The notes under the pieces: generated by a model
Seen by the model: only the letters and a program-made list of their open reading frames with translations
Databases searched by the model: none
Told to the model about the DNA's origin: nothing
Origin: Endomicrobium sp.
GTDB taxonomy: Bacteria > Elusimicrobiota > Endomicrobiia > Endomicrobiales > Endomicrobiaceae
Reading direction: 5' to 3'
DNA length: 53,442 nt
NCBI GenBank assembly: GCA_031289585.1
Contig: JAITPF010000028.1
Location: forward strand, 1-53,442
Translations under genes and position numbers: made by a program
Shown here: positions 46,116 through 53,442 of the stretch, in pieces
Layout: each line of letters opens with the position of its first letter
Position numbering within the stretch: position 1 is the stretch's first letter

Positions 46116-47099
46116 GTGAAAATAATATCTTGCCAATTTTCTGTTTGTGGTATATGTTTGGCTATTTTTTTAAGTCATTTTTGCTTTAATGGCATTAGTT
46201 TTGGGACGCAATGTGAGAACGATATGGGCTACACCTTTGTTATACCGTGCAGTAAAAAAGATTTAGACAAAATAGACATTGTCCTTAATAAGTTGTTTGA
46301 AAACTTTCAAATCAAGCAAATTGTTGTGATTTGCCCAAATGGGGGGGGGATTAATTTAGATAAAGTTATATCAGTAGATGAAGACAAATTGTATAATGGA
46401 CTAACTCTGCAAAGAATAAAAGACATTTGTCATACTAATAATATTTCCAGATCCCCTAACTGGTACTTCCAACAGTTTCTTAAGATGTCTTACGCCAATG
46501 TTTGTGTTGATGACTGCTATATCGTTTGGGACGCTGATTCTATTCCTTTAAAACATGTTGAATTTAGAAATTCCAAAACTGACAAATTGAAGTTTTTCAC
46601 AACAGGAGAACATTACATTCCTTACTTTAATACAATAGACATGCTATTTGAGGGTAATGTGTCAAAATGTATCAACAAATCGTTTATATCAGAGGCTATG
46701 ATAATTGACAAAAAGATAATGTTAGAACTGATACGGAAAATTGAAAATAATCATAAGATTTGCGGACATGCCTTCTATGAAAAAATTTTGAGCTGTGTTA
46801 GGCAAAAGACTCAAGCGTATTCGTTTTCAGAATATGAAACTTATGGGAATTTTGTGCTCACTTACTATCCAAAACGATATGAAGTTCTAGGAGCAAACAG
46901 GTATAGACGAGCTAATGGAATAGTAAATATACATGATGATGACGAGTTAAAATGGATTGCTCAATCTTTTGATGCAATATCAATTGAAAAATGGGACAAA
47001 ATCAAGTTTAAAAAGAAGATTGCTTATTTGCTTAGCAAGTTTAAATTCATTAGAAAACATTTTACATTTAAACAAATTTTGAAATTCACACGCAATTGA
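46116..47099 (+). CDS. DUF6492-like glycosyltransferase with N-terminal hydrophobic segment and in-frame G9 tract
   Basis: The 327-residue protein starts at GTG 46116, right after the previous stop, with AAGGAG at 46103-46108. A hydrophobic segment (CGICLAIFLSHFCFNGIS) precedes a GT-A-like body: YTFVIPCSKKDLDKIDIVLN, the metal-binding CYIVWDADSIPLK, and SEAMIIDKKIMLE. This resembles the DUF6492 group of predicted transferases; the assignment is by pattern memory and moderate. A run of nine G (46341-46349) encodes Gly-Gly-Gly in CPNGGGINLDK and is in frame, so the gene is ON. It is the fourth gene of the glycan operon. Confidence 0.75.
   Translation: MKIISCQFSVCGICLAIFLSHFCFNGISFGTQCENDMGYTFVIPCSKKDLDKIDIVLNKLFENFQIKQIVVICPNGGGINLDKVISVDEDKLYNGLTLQRIKDICHTNNISRSPNWYFQQFLKMSYANVCVDDCYIVWDADSIPLKHVEFRNSKTDKLKFFTTGEHYIPYFNTIDMLFEGNVSKCINKSFISEAMIIDKKIMLELIRKIENNHKICGHAFYEKILSCVRQKTQAYSFSEYETYGNFVLTYYPKRYEVLGANRYRRANGIVNIHDDDELKWIAQSFDAISIEKWDKIKFKKKIAYLLSKFKFIRKHFTFKQILKFTRN
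46341..46349 (+). repeat. Poly-G tract (9 G) inside the DUF6492-like gene, in frame
   Basis: Nine consecutive G followed by ATTAAT. Gain or loss of one G would bring an early stop. Confidence 0.9.
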
Positions 47100-47125
47100 A
47101 AATTTTTGAAAAGGAAAATAACCAA

Positions 47126-48088
47126 ATGAAAAGATGCTTAACATTGTTAGCACTATGTCTGTGTTTTGGTTGTGACAAACAACCATATATAATTACAAAT
47201 ATGAGAGGCGGTTTGATTGATCAAATGGACTACTTTCTAATCGGAGAACAGTTAAAAAAGAAAGGCATTGATGTAAAATTTGACATTTCTTATTATAATG
47301 TGCCTGGAGGGAGGTTTTCATCTTCTATCAAAAAATCTTATAATAGACGAAGTTTTCAGCTTTTAAAAGCTTTTCCATATCTCAAAACAAAATTACACAT
47401 AGCAAGTGATGGTGATGTGAAATTACTTAAGTCAAAAAATGTTATACGTAAAAGTAAAGAAGATGGAAGCAACTCCTGGAGTTTCTTTAAAGAAGTTGTT
47501 GATACCCCTGTTTATATTGACATGTGGAATCTTGGAAATTGGAGTTTATGCCAAGACATTGTCTATCCAAAAAATCCAAAAGCATCCGCTAAAAATTCAA
47601 CAAATTTGTATAAAGAATATTTTCATTTCAAAGATATTTCTATTATGGATGAAGAAAATATGGCAGTACTTAACAAAATAAAACTGGAAAACAATTCTGT
47701 AGGCGTGCATGTAAGACGTGGAGATTTTGTAGAATTAGGAGATGTTTTGCCTGAGGAATATTTTCTATTAGCAGCTAAAAAAGCCAAAGAACTATGGCCG
47801 GATTGTTGCCTTTTCTTTTTTTCTGATGAACCTGAATATGTGAAGGAGTATATTTTCCCAGAGCTAGATTCTAACATAAGGAAAGAAATCGTCGATATCA
47901 ATGACGCTGATCATTGTTATAGAGATTTATTCTTGATGTCTGAGTGTAAATATCAAATAGCCGGATTAGGAAGTATGATATATGTTGCTTTTTTTATAAA
48001 CAATAATCCTGAAAAGAAACTCATAGCGCCACGATCAGGCAGAAATGCTGCTTATAGGAAAGGGGTGGCAGACATCATTATGCTCTAG
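47126..48088 (+). CDS. GT11-type (alpha-1,2-fucosyltransferase-like) protein, intact paralogue
   Basis: From ATG 47126 (MKRCLTLLALCLCFGCDKQP) the protein has 320 residues. AAGGAA at 47110-47115 favours this start over TTG 47096. It matches the GT11 gene at 41495 throughout: RGGLIDQMDYFLIGEQLKKK, RRSFQLLKAFPYL, KEYFHFKDISIMD, VGVHVRRGDFVELG (HxRRxD), FFFSDEPEYVKEYIFPE and DADHCYRDLFLMSECKYQI. It lacks the poly-G tract, having KKKGIDVKFD at that place. The N-terminus looks like a signal peptide, possibly of a lipoprotein (FGC), odd for an enzyme using a cytoplasmic nucleotide sugar. It is last in the operon. Confidence 0.83.
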   Translation: MKRCLTLLALCLCFGCDKQPYIITNMRGGLIDQMDYFLIGEQLKKKGIDVKFDISYYNVPGGRFSSSIKKSYNRRSFQLLKAFPYLKTKLHIASDGDVKLLKSKNVIRKSKEDGSNSWSFFKEVVDTPVYIDMWNLGNWSLCQDIVYPKNPKASAKNSTNLYKEYFHFKDISIMDEENMAVLNKIKLENNSVGVHVRRGDFVELGDVLPEEYFLLAAKKAKELWPDCCLFFFSDEPEYVKEYIFPELDSNIRKEIVDINDADHCYRDLFLMSECKYQIAGLGSMIYVAFFINNNPEKKLIAPRSGRNAAYRKGVADIIML

Positions 48089-48433
48089 CGCCACATATGT
48101 GTAAAGAGCAAACAGTTGATAACTTCGGAATAGATTCTGCAACTGCAGCCCACACATAATGTGACGGACGCTAATTAAGCTTTTGAATGACAGCTAGAAG
48201 ACAACTTGTTGCCCTGTGCGTAGTTGCTAATAGATTTTGTGATACGCGGTACAACCTGATACGAGTTAGTCTTTCTTTGCAAAAGGTTTAGTTTTAATAT
48301 ATACAGCAGCTATCGTCGTATTGTTGTCTTAGAACTATAAAAAATGATTAAAGAAATATTGTATATTAGGACACTGGCGACTTAGTCAATAAATAATTTT
48401 AAATTAAAAGGTTATTTATTGGAGTTATTTTAC
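48089..48433. other. Gap between the glycan operon and leuA remnant
   Basis: About 345 bases without a recognised gene. A 33-codon open stretch from about 48188 has no similarity I know. No terminator, repeat or leader regulation typical of leu genes (T-box, Leu-rich leader) is visible. Confidence 0.45.
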
Positions 48434-49826
48434 ATGAAAAAAGATAAAGTAATATTTTTTTGATACGACATTGAGTGACGGCGAGCAGTCGCCAGGCGCA
48501 AGTTTAAATTTAAAAGAGAAACTTCTTATTGCAAATCAACTTGCGGCTTTAGGCGTAGACGTTATAGAAGAAGGTTTTCTGTCGTCAAGTCTAGGAGATT
48601 TTGAAGCCGTAAAAAGCAATAAGCAATATCGCAACAGATTAAGACATCATCTATTGCGGGTTTATGCCGTTCAACGGGAAAAGATATAAAAATATGTTGG
48701 GACGCAGTAAAATACGCAAAAAGTTTGTGTAAAGACGTTGAATTTTCAGCTGAAGACGCAGGAAGGTCTGACTATAGACTATTTGTGAAAGTTGTAGAAG
48801 CTATTATAGATGCAGGAGCTTCTACAGTTAATATTCCTGACACCGTAGGATATACAACTTCTGTAGAGTTTGGAGCTAAAATATCCGAAATCAAAAAAAG
48901 AGTCCCTAATATTAACAAAGCAATAATAAGCGTACACTGTCATAATGATTTAGGTCTTGCTGTGGCAAATTCTTTGTCTGCCATAGAAAACGGAGCAAGG
49001 CAAGTTGAATGCACAATTAATGGAATAGGCGAAAGAGCATGAAATGCTTCACTCGAAGAACTTGCAATGGCGTTAAAAGTAAGACCGCATTATTATAACG
49101 TTACAAAAGAACTATATAACGCAAGCAAGTTAGTGTCCCGTTTAACGGGAATAGCAGTACAAGTAAATAAGGCTATAGTCGGGCAAATGCATTTGCCCAC
49201 GAGTCAGGTATACAACCCCAAGACGGAATGCTTAAAGCAAGAGAAACTTACGAGATTATGCGCTCTGTGGATGTCGGCGTACCTGAAAGTTCATTGGTTT
49301 TAGGAAAACACTCAGGCAGACACGCATTCTTCAAGAAAGTAAAAGATTTAGGATATAAACTTGACGCTAAAGCATCTGAAAAGTTATTTGAGAAGTTTAA
49401 GGTTTTGTCCGACAAGAAAAAGTTGATTTTTGACGATGATATAGTTGCTTTAGTTGAAGAAGATACGACACAAGGAAGCGAAGTATTTACTCTTGATTAC
49501 TTAAACGTAACTTCAGGGGCAGGCATACCTACAGCAACTGTCAAAATATCAAAGAAGCAAGGCGATAAAAATGCTCAACTGGAAATATTTCAAGAAGCAG
49601 CTTGTGGAAGTGGTCCTATAGATGTCGTTTATAAGGTTGTCGACAAAATAGTAAAAATGGATATTAACCTGGCGGAATTTTCACTTAGGGCAGTTTCTTC
49701 TGGCGAAGACGCATTGGGAGAAGTTTTCTTAAAGGTTAAATACAACGGAAGTGTTTATTCGGGTAAAAGAACTTCTACAGATATAATTGAAGCCTGAGCA
49801 AAAGGCTTATATGCAAGCCATAAATA
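48434..49826 (+). pseudogene. leuA: 2-isopropylmalate synthase (LeuA), multiply broken
   Basis: Translation across frames gives [21 protein letters not shown]-type LeuA/CimA starts ([15 protein letters not shown]), [48 protein letters not shown]-like [35 protein letters not shown] and [13 protein letters not shown]. Lesions: one extra T in a T7 run near 48463, frame changes near 48620 and 49190, an internal deletion before KSLCKDVEF (about 48720), and TGA replacing Gly in GERAGN at 49039-49041. It would condense acetyl-CoA with 2-oxoisovalerate in leucine synthesis. leuC follows, also dead, so leucine synthesis by this route is lost unless other copies exist. Confidence 0.9.
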
Positions 49827-49838
49827 AGGCATACAGAC

Positions 49839-49847
49839 GGGGGGGGG
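49839..49847 (+). repeat. Poly-G tract (9 G) between leuA and leuC remnants
   Basis: Nine consecutive G, three bases before the leuC ATG, where a ribosome-binding site would be expected. It lies in a dead region, so selection for phase variation is unlikely here. Confidence 0.9.
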
Positions 49848-49850
49848 TAG

Positions 49851-50554
49851 ATGGGGAAGTACAATTCCAGAAAAATTATTAGCCGCTCACAGCGGGAAAA
49901 AAGCAGTAGAGCCAAGTGAATTTATAGAGTCAAAAGTTGATATTACACTTACTAACGACGTTACGGCTCCTCTTGCAATAAAAAAATTTAGAAAATCAGG
50001 AGCAAAAAAGGTTTTTGATAAAAATAAAATAGCTTTGGTTAGGGACTATTTTATACCCAAAAATATTTGCGAACTTACGAAATAAATTGCGACAAGATTT
50101 TACCTCAAGTTGCACTACCTTTTTTACCATCTAATGCAAAAGTAGTTAAAGATATTAAGAAAACCTATATAGACCAAGTTGTAATAGGTTCTTGCACCAA
50201 TGGTAGAATTGAAGATTTAAAAATTGCGGCTTCAATTGTAAAAAAAGGGAAAAAAGTAAACCCTAATGTAAGAACTATAGTAATTCCTGCAACACCTGCA
50301 ATTTATTCTCAAGTGTTGAAAGAAGGATTGCTAAAATATTTATGGATGCAGGTGCAGTTGTTTCAGCTTCTACATGTGGACCATGTTTGGGTGGACATAT
50401 GGGACCACTTGCTTCGGGCGAAAAGTGTGTTTCAATAACAAATAGAAACTTCATCGGTAGAATGGGGCATGTAGAATCTCAAGTATTTTTGGCAAATCCT
50501 GCAGTAGCTTCAGCTATAAAAGGTTATATAGCAACGCCTGACGAGATAAAATAA
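49851..50554 (+). pseudogene. leuC: 3-isopropylmalate dehydratase large subunit (LeuC), internally deleted and frameshifted
   Basis: ATG 49851 is followed, after one extra G, by GSTIPEKLLAAHSGKKAVEP and DVTAPLAIKKF, the LeuC N-terminus, up to about IPKNIC. The middle (roughly 190 residues) is missing. Homology resumes at [35 protein letters not shown] (first cluster Cys), then, after another frame change near 50335, [18 protein letters not shown] (the other two Cys) and [19 protein letters not shown]. It would bind a 4Fe-4S cluster and isomerise isopropylmalate with LeuD. Total length is half of normal. Dead. Confidence 0.9.
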
Positions 50555-50717
50555 TATTTTATAGATAAAACGAAACTTTTTTGTCATCAGCCCATTTGAA
50601 CCTATCATTGTCATTGCGTGTTTGACCCTCAATCTGTTTTTTGCGATGCTGAATCAAGGTTCATACGACGACAAAGACAAAAACACGACAACAGCCGTAG
50701 GCAGGTTGGTGATTACA

Positions 50718-51109
50718 ATAGGGTTCATTTACTGGATTACAAGGGTTGTGTGCTTACTTATGCGATTGGAAAACTCCTGAAACCTTACAGGAAGGTGCGA
50801 TGAGCGGAGCTATTTTTGAGACTTTTGTAGTAACAGAGATTATAAAATTCCATTGGCATAATGGTTTAAATCCATCTTTCTATTATTATCGTGATAATTT
50901 ACAAGTAGAAATTGATATGATTATATTTCAAGATGGTAAATTATATCCAATAGAGATAAAAAAGACTGGAAATCCTAAAAAAGATATGGTTAATAATTTT
51001 GAGAAGTTAGGAGTATTAGGAGATGTTGGATATGGAACATAATTTCGCTTACCGATAAACCGCGTTTATTAACTCAAAATGCGAATGCAATATCTATATG
51101 AGATATTTG
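50718..51109 (+). pseudogene. C-terminal fragment of an AAA_14/DUF4143 ATPase
   Basis: Across frames the sequence reads VHLLD, AYLCDWKTPETLQEGAMSGA, IFETFVVTEIIKFHWHNG, FYYYRDNLQVEIDMIIFQDG and LYPIEIKKTGNPKKD, then ISLTDKPRLLTQNANAIS, the DUF4143 end. The ATPase half is gone. Frame changes lie near 50735 and 51040, and a TGA replaces a Trp codon near the end. This is the third member of the family in the window; its sequence differs from the other two. A weak trace of family A sequence lies just upstream (about 50600-50620). Confidence 0.82.
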
Positions 51110-51220
51110 AGATAAATTAGGTATTCCCATATTTCACTATTTTTCAGAAAAATTTGTTATAATTGTCCAAAAGAGATAGATAAGAAAACCATTGTTGAAA
51201 TTGTTTACATTGTTCTTTTT

Positions 51221-51280
51221 ATTAGTGTGTGTTCAGTTTAATAGAACAGTTGTTCACTGTTAGTGTGGAACACACTTTAA
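51221..51280. promoter_or_regulatory. Nested inverted repeats upstream of the NifU-like gene
   Basis: GTGTGTTC (51227-51234) pairs with GAACACAC (51268-51275), enclosing the palindrome GAACAGTTGTTC (51244-51255). Both outer arms start with TTAGTGTG, as in the 20-nt dispersed motif. It may be a regulatory hairpin or two opposed motif copies. TATAAT at 51291-51296 lies too close to the start codon to be an obvious promoter. Confidence 0.4.
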
Positions 51281-51313
51281 TAACGATAATTATAATATTA
51301 AGGAGACAAACAA

Positions 51314-52033
51314 ATGGGTTGTAGCAAAGAAAAATGTACTTATGAGTGTTCTCATGAAGTACAACAAATGACGTGTGTGGCTAAAGGAGCCAAGCATGGA
51401 CCTGCTTCTATCCCTGAAGAGGGGAAATGGGTAAAAGCTACACAGATTACAGACATAAGTGGCTTAACACATGGAGTAGGTTGGTGTGCTCCGCAGCAGG
51501 GTGCTTGCAAATTAACATTAAATGTTAAAAAGGGCATTATTGAAGAAGCTTTGATTGAAACAATTGGGTGTAGCGGTATGACGCACTCAGCTGCAATGGC
51601 AGCAGAAGTTTTAAGTGGTAAAACAATTTTGGAAGCATTGAATTCTGATTTGGTTTGTGATGCTATAAATACTGCAATGAGAGAGCTTTTTCTTCAGATA
51701 GTTTATGGACGAACACAAACTGCATTTTCTGATGGTGGTCTTCCAATAGGTGCAGGAATGGAAGACTTAGGAAAAGGGTTACGCTCCCAGATAGGTACAA
51801 TGTATAGTACAAACACTAAAGGTGTTCGTTATTTGGAAATGGCGGAAGGTTATGTTCTTGAAATAGGGTTAGATAAAAATGATGAAGTTATAGGGTATAA
51901 ATTTGTTCACCTCGGCAAGATGATGGAAGCTATTAAAAAAGGTGTTCCTCACAAAGAAGCATTTGAAAAAAATGTAAGTTCTTATGGTCGATTTGATGAA
52001 GCAGTTAAAAAAATTGATCCAAGAAAAGAATAA
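51314..52033 (+). CDS. NifU/IscU-like iron-sulfur scaffold protein, partner of GGGtGRT protein
   Basis: The 239-residue protein starts MGCSKEKCTYECSHEVQQMT, rich in Cys, and has a NifU_N-like region: GWCAPQQGACKLTLNVKKG, IETIGCSGMTHSAAMAAEVL, SGKTILEAL. The Cys positions fit metal or Fe-S binding, but the canonical three IscU cysteines are not all evident. Family members are commonly next to the GGGtGRT protein in anaerobes, and the function of the pair is unknown. AAGGAG at 51300-51305 sets the start. The next gene begins 12 bp after its stop, with a perfect ribosome site overlapping the stop codon, so the pair is one operon. Confidence 0.85.
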   Translation: MGCSKEKCTYECSHEVQQMTCVAKGAKHGPASIPEEGKWVKATQITDISGLTHGVGWCAPQQGACKLTLNVKKGIIEEALIETIGCSGMTHSAAMAAEVLSGKTILEALNSDLVCDAINTAMRELFLQIVYGRTQTAFSDGGLPIGAGMEDLGKGLRSQIGTMYSTNTKGVRYLEMAEGYVLEIGLDKNDEVIGYKFVHLGKMMEAIKKGVPHKEAFEKNVSSYGRFDEAVKKIDPRKE

Positions 52034-52045
52034 GGAGATACAACG

Positions 52046-53047
52046 ATGGCGGTCAAGTTTGAAAATTATGAAAGAAGGATAAAACAAATAGAAGCAGCGC
52101 TTAAGGAATATGGAATTAAAGATTTAGAAGATGCGCAAAAGATTTGCCTTGACAAATGTATTGATGTAGAGAAAATAGTTAAAGGCATTCAGACTATTGC
52201 TTTTGAAAATGCGGTTTGGGCTTATACTGTTGGTGCGGCAATAGCAATTAAAAAAGGTATAAAAAATGCAGCAGATGCAGCTGAAGCTATAGGGATTGGA
52301 TTACAATCTTTCTGTATTCCGGGTTCAGTAGCAGACCAACGTTTAGTAGGTCTTGGACATGGCAATTTGGCAGCTATGTTGCTTAGAGGTCAGACAAAAT
52401 GTTTCTGCTTTTTGGCAGGACACGAGAGCTTTGCAGCTGCTGAAGGTGCAATTGGTATTGCAAGAACGGCAAACAAAGTTCGCAAAGAACCTCTTAAAGT
52501 TATTCTCAACGGATTGGGCAAAGATGCAGCTTATATTATAAGTCGTGTCAACGGTTTTACTCACATGGAAACAGAATACGATTATTCAACAGGAAGGCTT
52601 AATATTACAAAAGAAACTTCATTTTCAAATGGAGATAAATCAAAAGTTAGAGTGTACGGTGCGGATGATGTAAGTGAAGGTGTTGCAATTATGATTAAAG
52701 AGGGTGTCGATGTTTCTATTACTGGTAACTCTACGAACCCTACTCGTTTTCAACACCCTGTTGCGGGTACATATAAAAAATGGTCTGTTGAAAACAACAA
52801 AAAATATTTTTCAGTTGCTTCAGGTGGCGGTACGGGAAGAACGTTACATCCTGATAATATGGCTGCAGGACCTGCTTCTTATGGTATGACAGATACTATG
52901 GGACGTATGCATGGGGATGCTCAGTTTGCAGGTTCGTCATCAGTTCCGGCTCATGTTGAAATGATGGGTCTTATAGGTATGGGGAATAATCCTATGGTGG
53001 GTGCATCAGTAGCGGTTGCTGTTGCAGTAGAAGAATCTTCAAAATAA
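52046..53047 (+). CDS. GGGtGRT protein
   Basis: The 333-residue protein carries the family motif SGGGTGRTLHPDNMAAGPAS (about 270-290), with other conserved stretches: GIGLQSFCIPGSVADQRLVG, MLLRGQTKCFCFLAGHESFA and GDAQFAGSSSVPAHVEMMG. The family (about 330 residues, very conserved) has no established activity; glycine-rich motifs suggest a nucleotide or cofactor. It always tends to sit beside a NifU-like protein, as here. AAGGAGAT at 52032-52039 is a near-ideal ribosome site, suggesting high expression. Intact. Confidence 0.93.
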   Translation: MAVKFENYERRIKQIEAALKEYGIKDLEDAQKICLDKCIDVEKIVKGIQTIAFENAVWAYTVGAAIAIKKGIKNAADAAEAIGIGLQSFCIPGSVADQRLVGLGHGNLAAMLLRGQTKCFCFLAGHESFAAAEGAIGIARTANKVRKEPLKVILNGLGKDAAYIISRVNGFTHMETEYDYSTGRLNITKETSFSNGDKSKVRVYGADDVSEGVAIMIKEGVDVSITGNSTNPTRFQHPVAGTYKKWSVENNKKYFSVASGGGTGRTLHPDNMAAGPASYGMTDTMGRMHGDAQFAGSSSVPAHVEMMGLIGMGNNPMVGASVAVAVAVEESSK

Positions 53048-53083
53048 GAGAAAAGTTAACTACTTATGGACTTACCGTCTATA

Positions 53084-53172
53084 GCTTGAAATCAGAATGC
53101 AAGCTTCACTTGCTTCAAATTTTTTTACTTCATCAAAAAATTTAGGGACTGTTTCCTCTATAGGTTGATGCC
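53084..53172 (-). repeat. Second copy of the 28686-28785 dispersed sequence
   Basis: Read on the minus strand it aligns with 28686-28785: GGCATCA, AAACAG, AAATTTTTTGA and AGCTTGCATTCTGATTT are shared in order. It may be the end of an IS200/IS605-like element; no transposase is nearby. Confidence 0.65.
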
Positions 53173-53246
53173 AATGGTTTCACATGTTGGGTTTTATGAC
53201 AAGACTTGAATATTAGTGTGGATGGACTCTAACTATTAAAATGCGA

Positions 53247-53280
53247 AAGAGGCTGAAAGAATTATATCTCTCAGCTTCTT
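53247..53280 (+). terminator. Stem-loop after the GGGtGRT gene, possible terminator
   Basis: AAGAGGCTGAAAG (53247-53259) pairs imperfectly with CTCTCAGCTTCTT (53268-53280), followed by TTTACG. It lies 200 bp after the gene. The last 160 bases of the window show no gene. Confidence 0.45.
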
Positions 53281-53442
53281 TACGTTTAATATTCTGTTCT
53301 TACACCGCTTCTGTACTTTCTAATCAAAAACAACATTCACAATAAACTCTTAATTTTCATACAAATCAAACACATCTATTCCTTACTTTTACTTATTCTG
53401 TTTCGTATCTATCAACGGGGTTATTCTTTCCGCGTCCTATTT

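Noticed and set aside
48089-48433. T-box or leucine-rich leader upstream of leuA
   Set aside because: No T-box core sequence, anticodon-like specifier loop or Leu-codon run was seen.

Overview
The window is AT-rich bacterial chromosome carrying intact housekeeping genes beside many decayed genes, with intergenic space packed with small palindromic repeats. A complete TolC/MacA/MacB-type pump implies a Gram-negative envelope. The mix of heavy gene decay, a defence island, several DUF4143 ATPases, the GGGtGRT protein pair of anaerobes and low GC suggests a host-associated anaerobe. A member of the Elusimicrobiota (Endomicrobium-like termite-gut symbionts) is my best guess. This is inference from gene content, not from a marker search.

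Layout. (1) 1-7.5 kb, defence island: an AAA_14/DUF4143 ATPase behind a strong promoter with paired palindromic operators, a dead type I specificity gene (hsdS), an OLD-type nuclease (gajA) with an overlapping UvrD-type helicase (gajB, one in-frame stop), i.e. a Gabija-type pair, and a rhuM gene truncated at both ends. (2) 8-11.7 kb: parA, a perfect parS site and parB, then an AT-rich gap with DnaA-box-like sequences and a Pif1/RecD-like helicase. (3) 12.3-18.4 kb: a dead cysK, then a tolC-macA-macB efflux operon bracketed by two copies of a ~170-bp direct repeat. (4) 18.4-38.6 kb, housekeeping: alaS, cls, a Fe-S PD-(D/E)XK nuclease, an orphan sensor kinase, rmuC, an RNase H, dnaE, a second DUF4143 ATPase, serS, a 32-residue Lys/Ala-rich basic protein, a membrane protein and folD. 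(5) 39.1-39.7 kb: tRNA-Ser(GCU) with a degraded serine recombinase right at its 3' end. (6) 40.2-48.1 kb: a five-gene surface-glycan operon (UDP-glucose dehydrogenase, GT11 transferase, a 1212-residue GT2-GT2-GT-methyltransferase fusion, a DUF6492-like transferase, a second GT11 transferase). (7) 48.4-51.1 kb: dead leuA and leuC and a third, broken DUF4143 ATPase. (8) 51.3-53.0 kb: a NifU/IscU-like protein plus the GGGtGRT protein.

The most unusual region is the glycan operon. Three of its five genes contain runs of 9, 10 and 13 G. Two runs put the gene out of frame and one is in frame, and in all three genes the sequence is otherwise intact. This looks like slipped-strand phase variation of a surface polysaccharide. 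The main counter-argument is a fourth run of 9 G in the dead leuA-leuC region, which allows for unselected expansion or sequence error.

The repeats form distinct families. Family A has conserved ends GTCATTGCGA and GCAATCT around short hairpins whose sequence varies while base pairing is kept; a full unit can fold as a cloverleaf. Family B resembles Neisseria dRS3-type ATTCCC-N8-GGGAAT sites. A 20-nt motif, TTAGTGTGAACAGACTCTAA, recurs near gene ends and supplies the last codons of folD.
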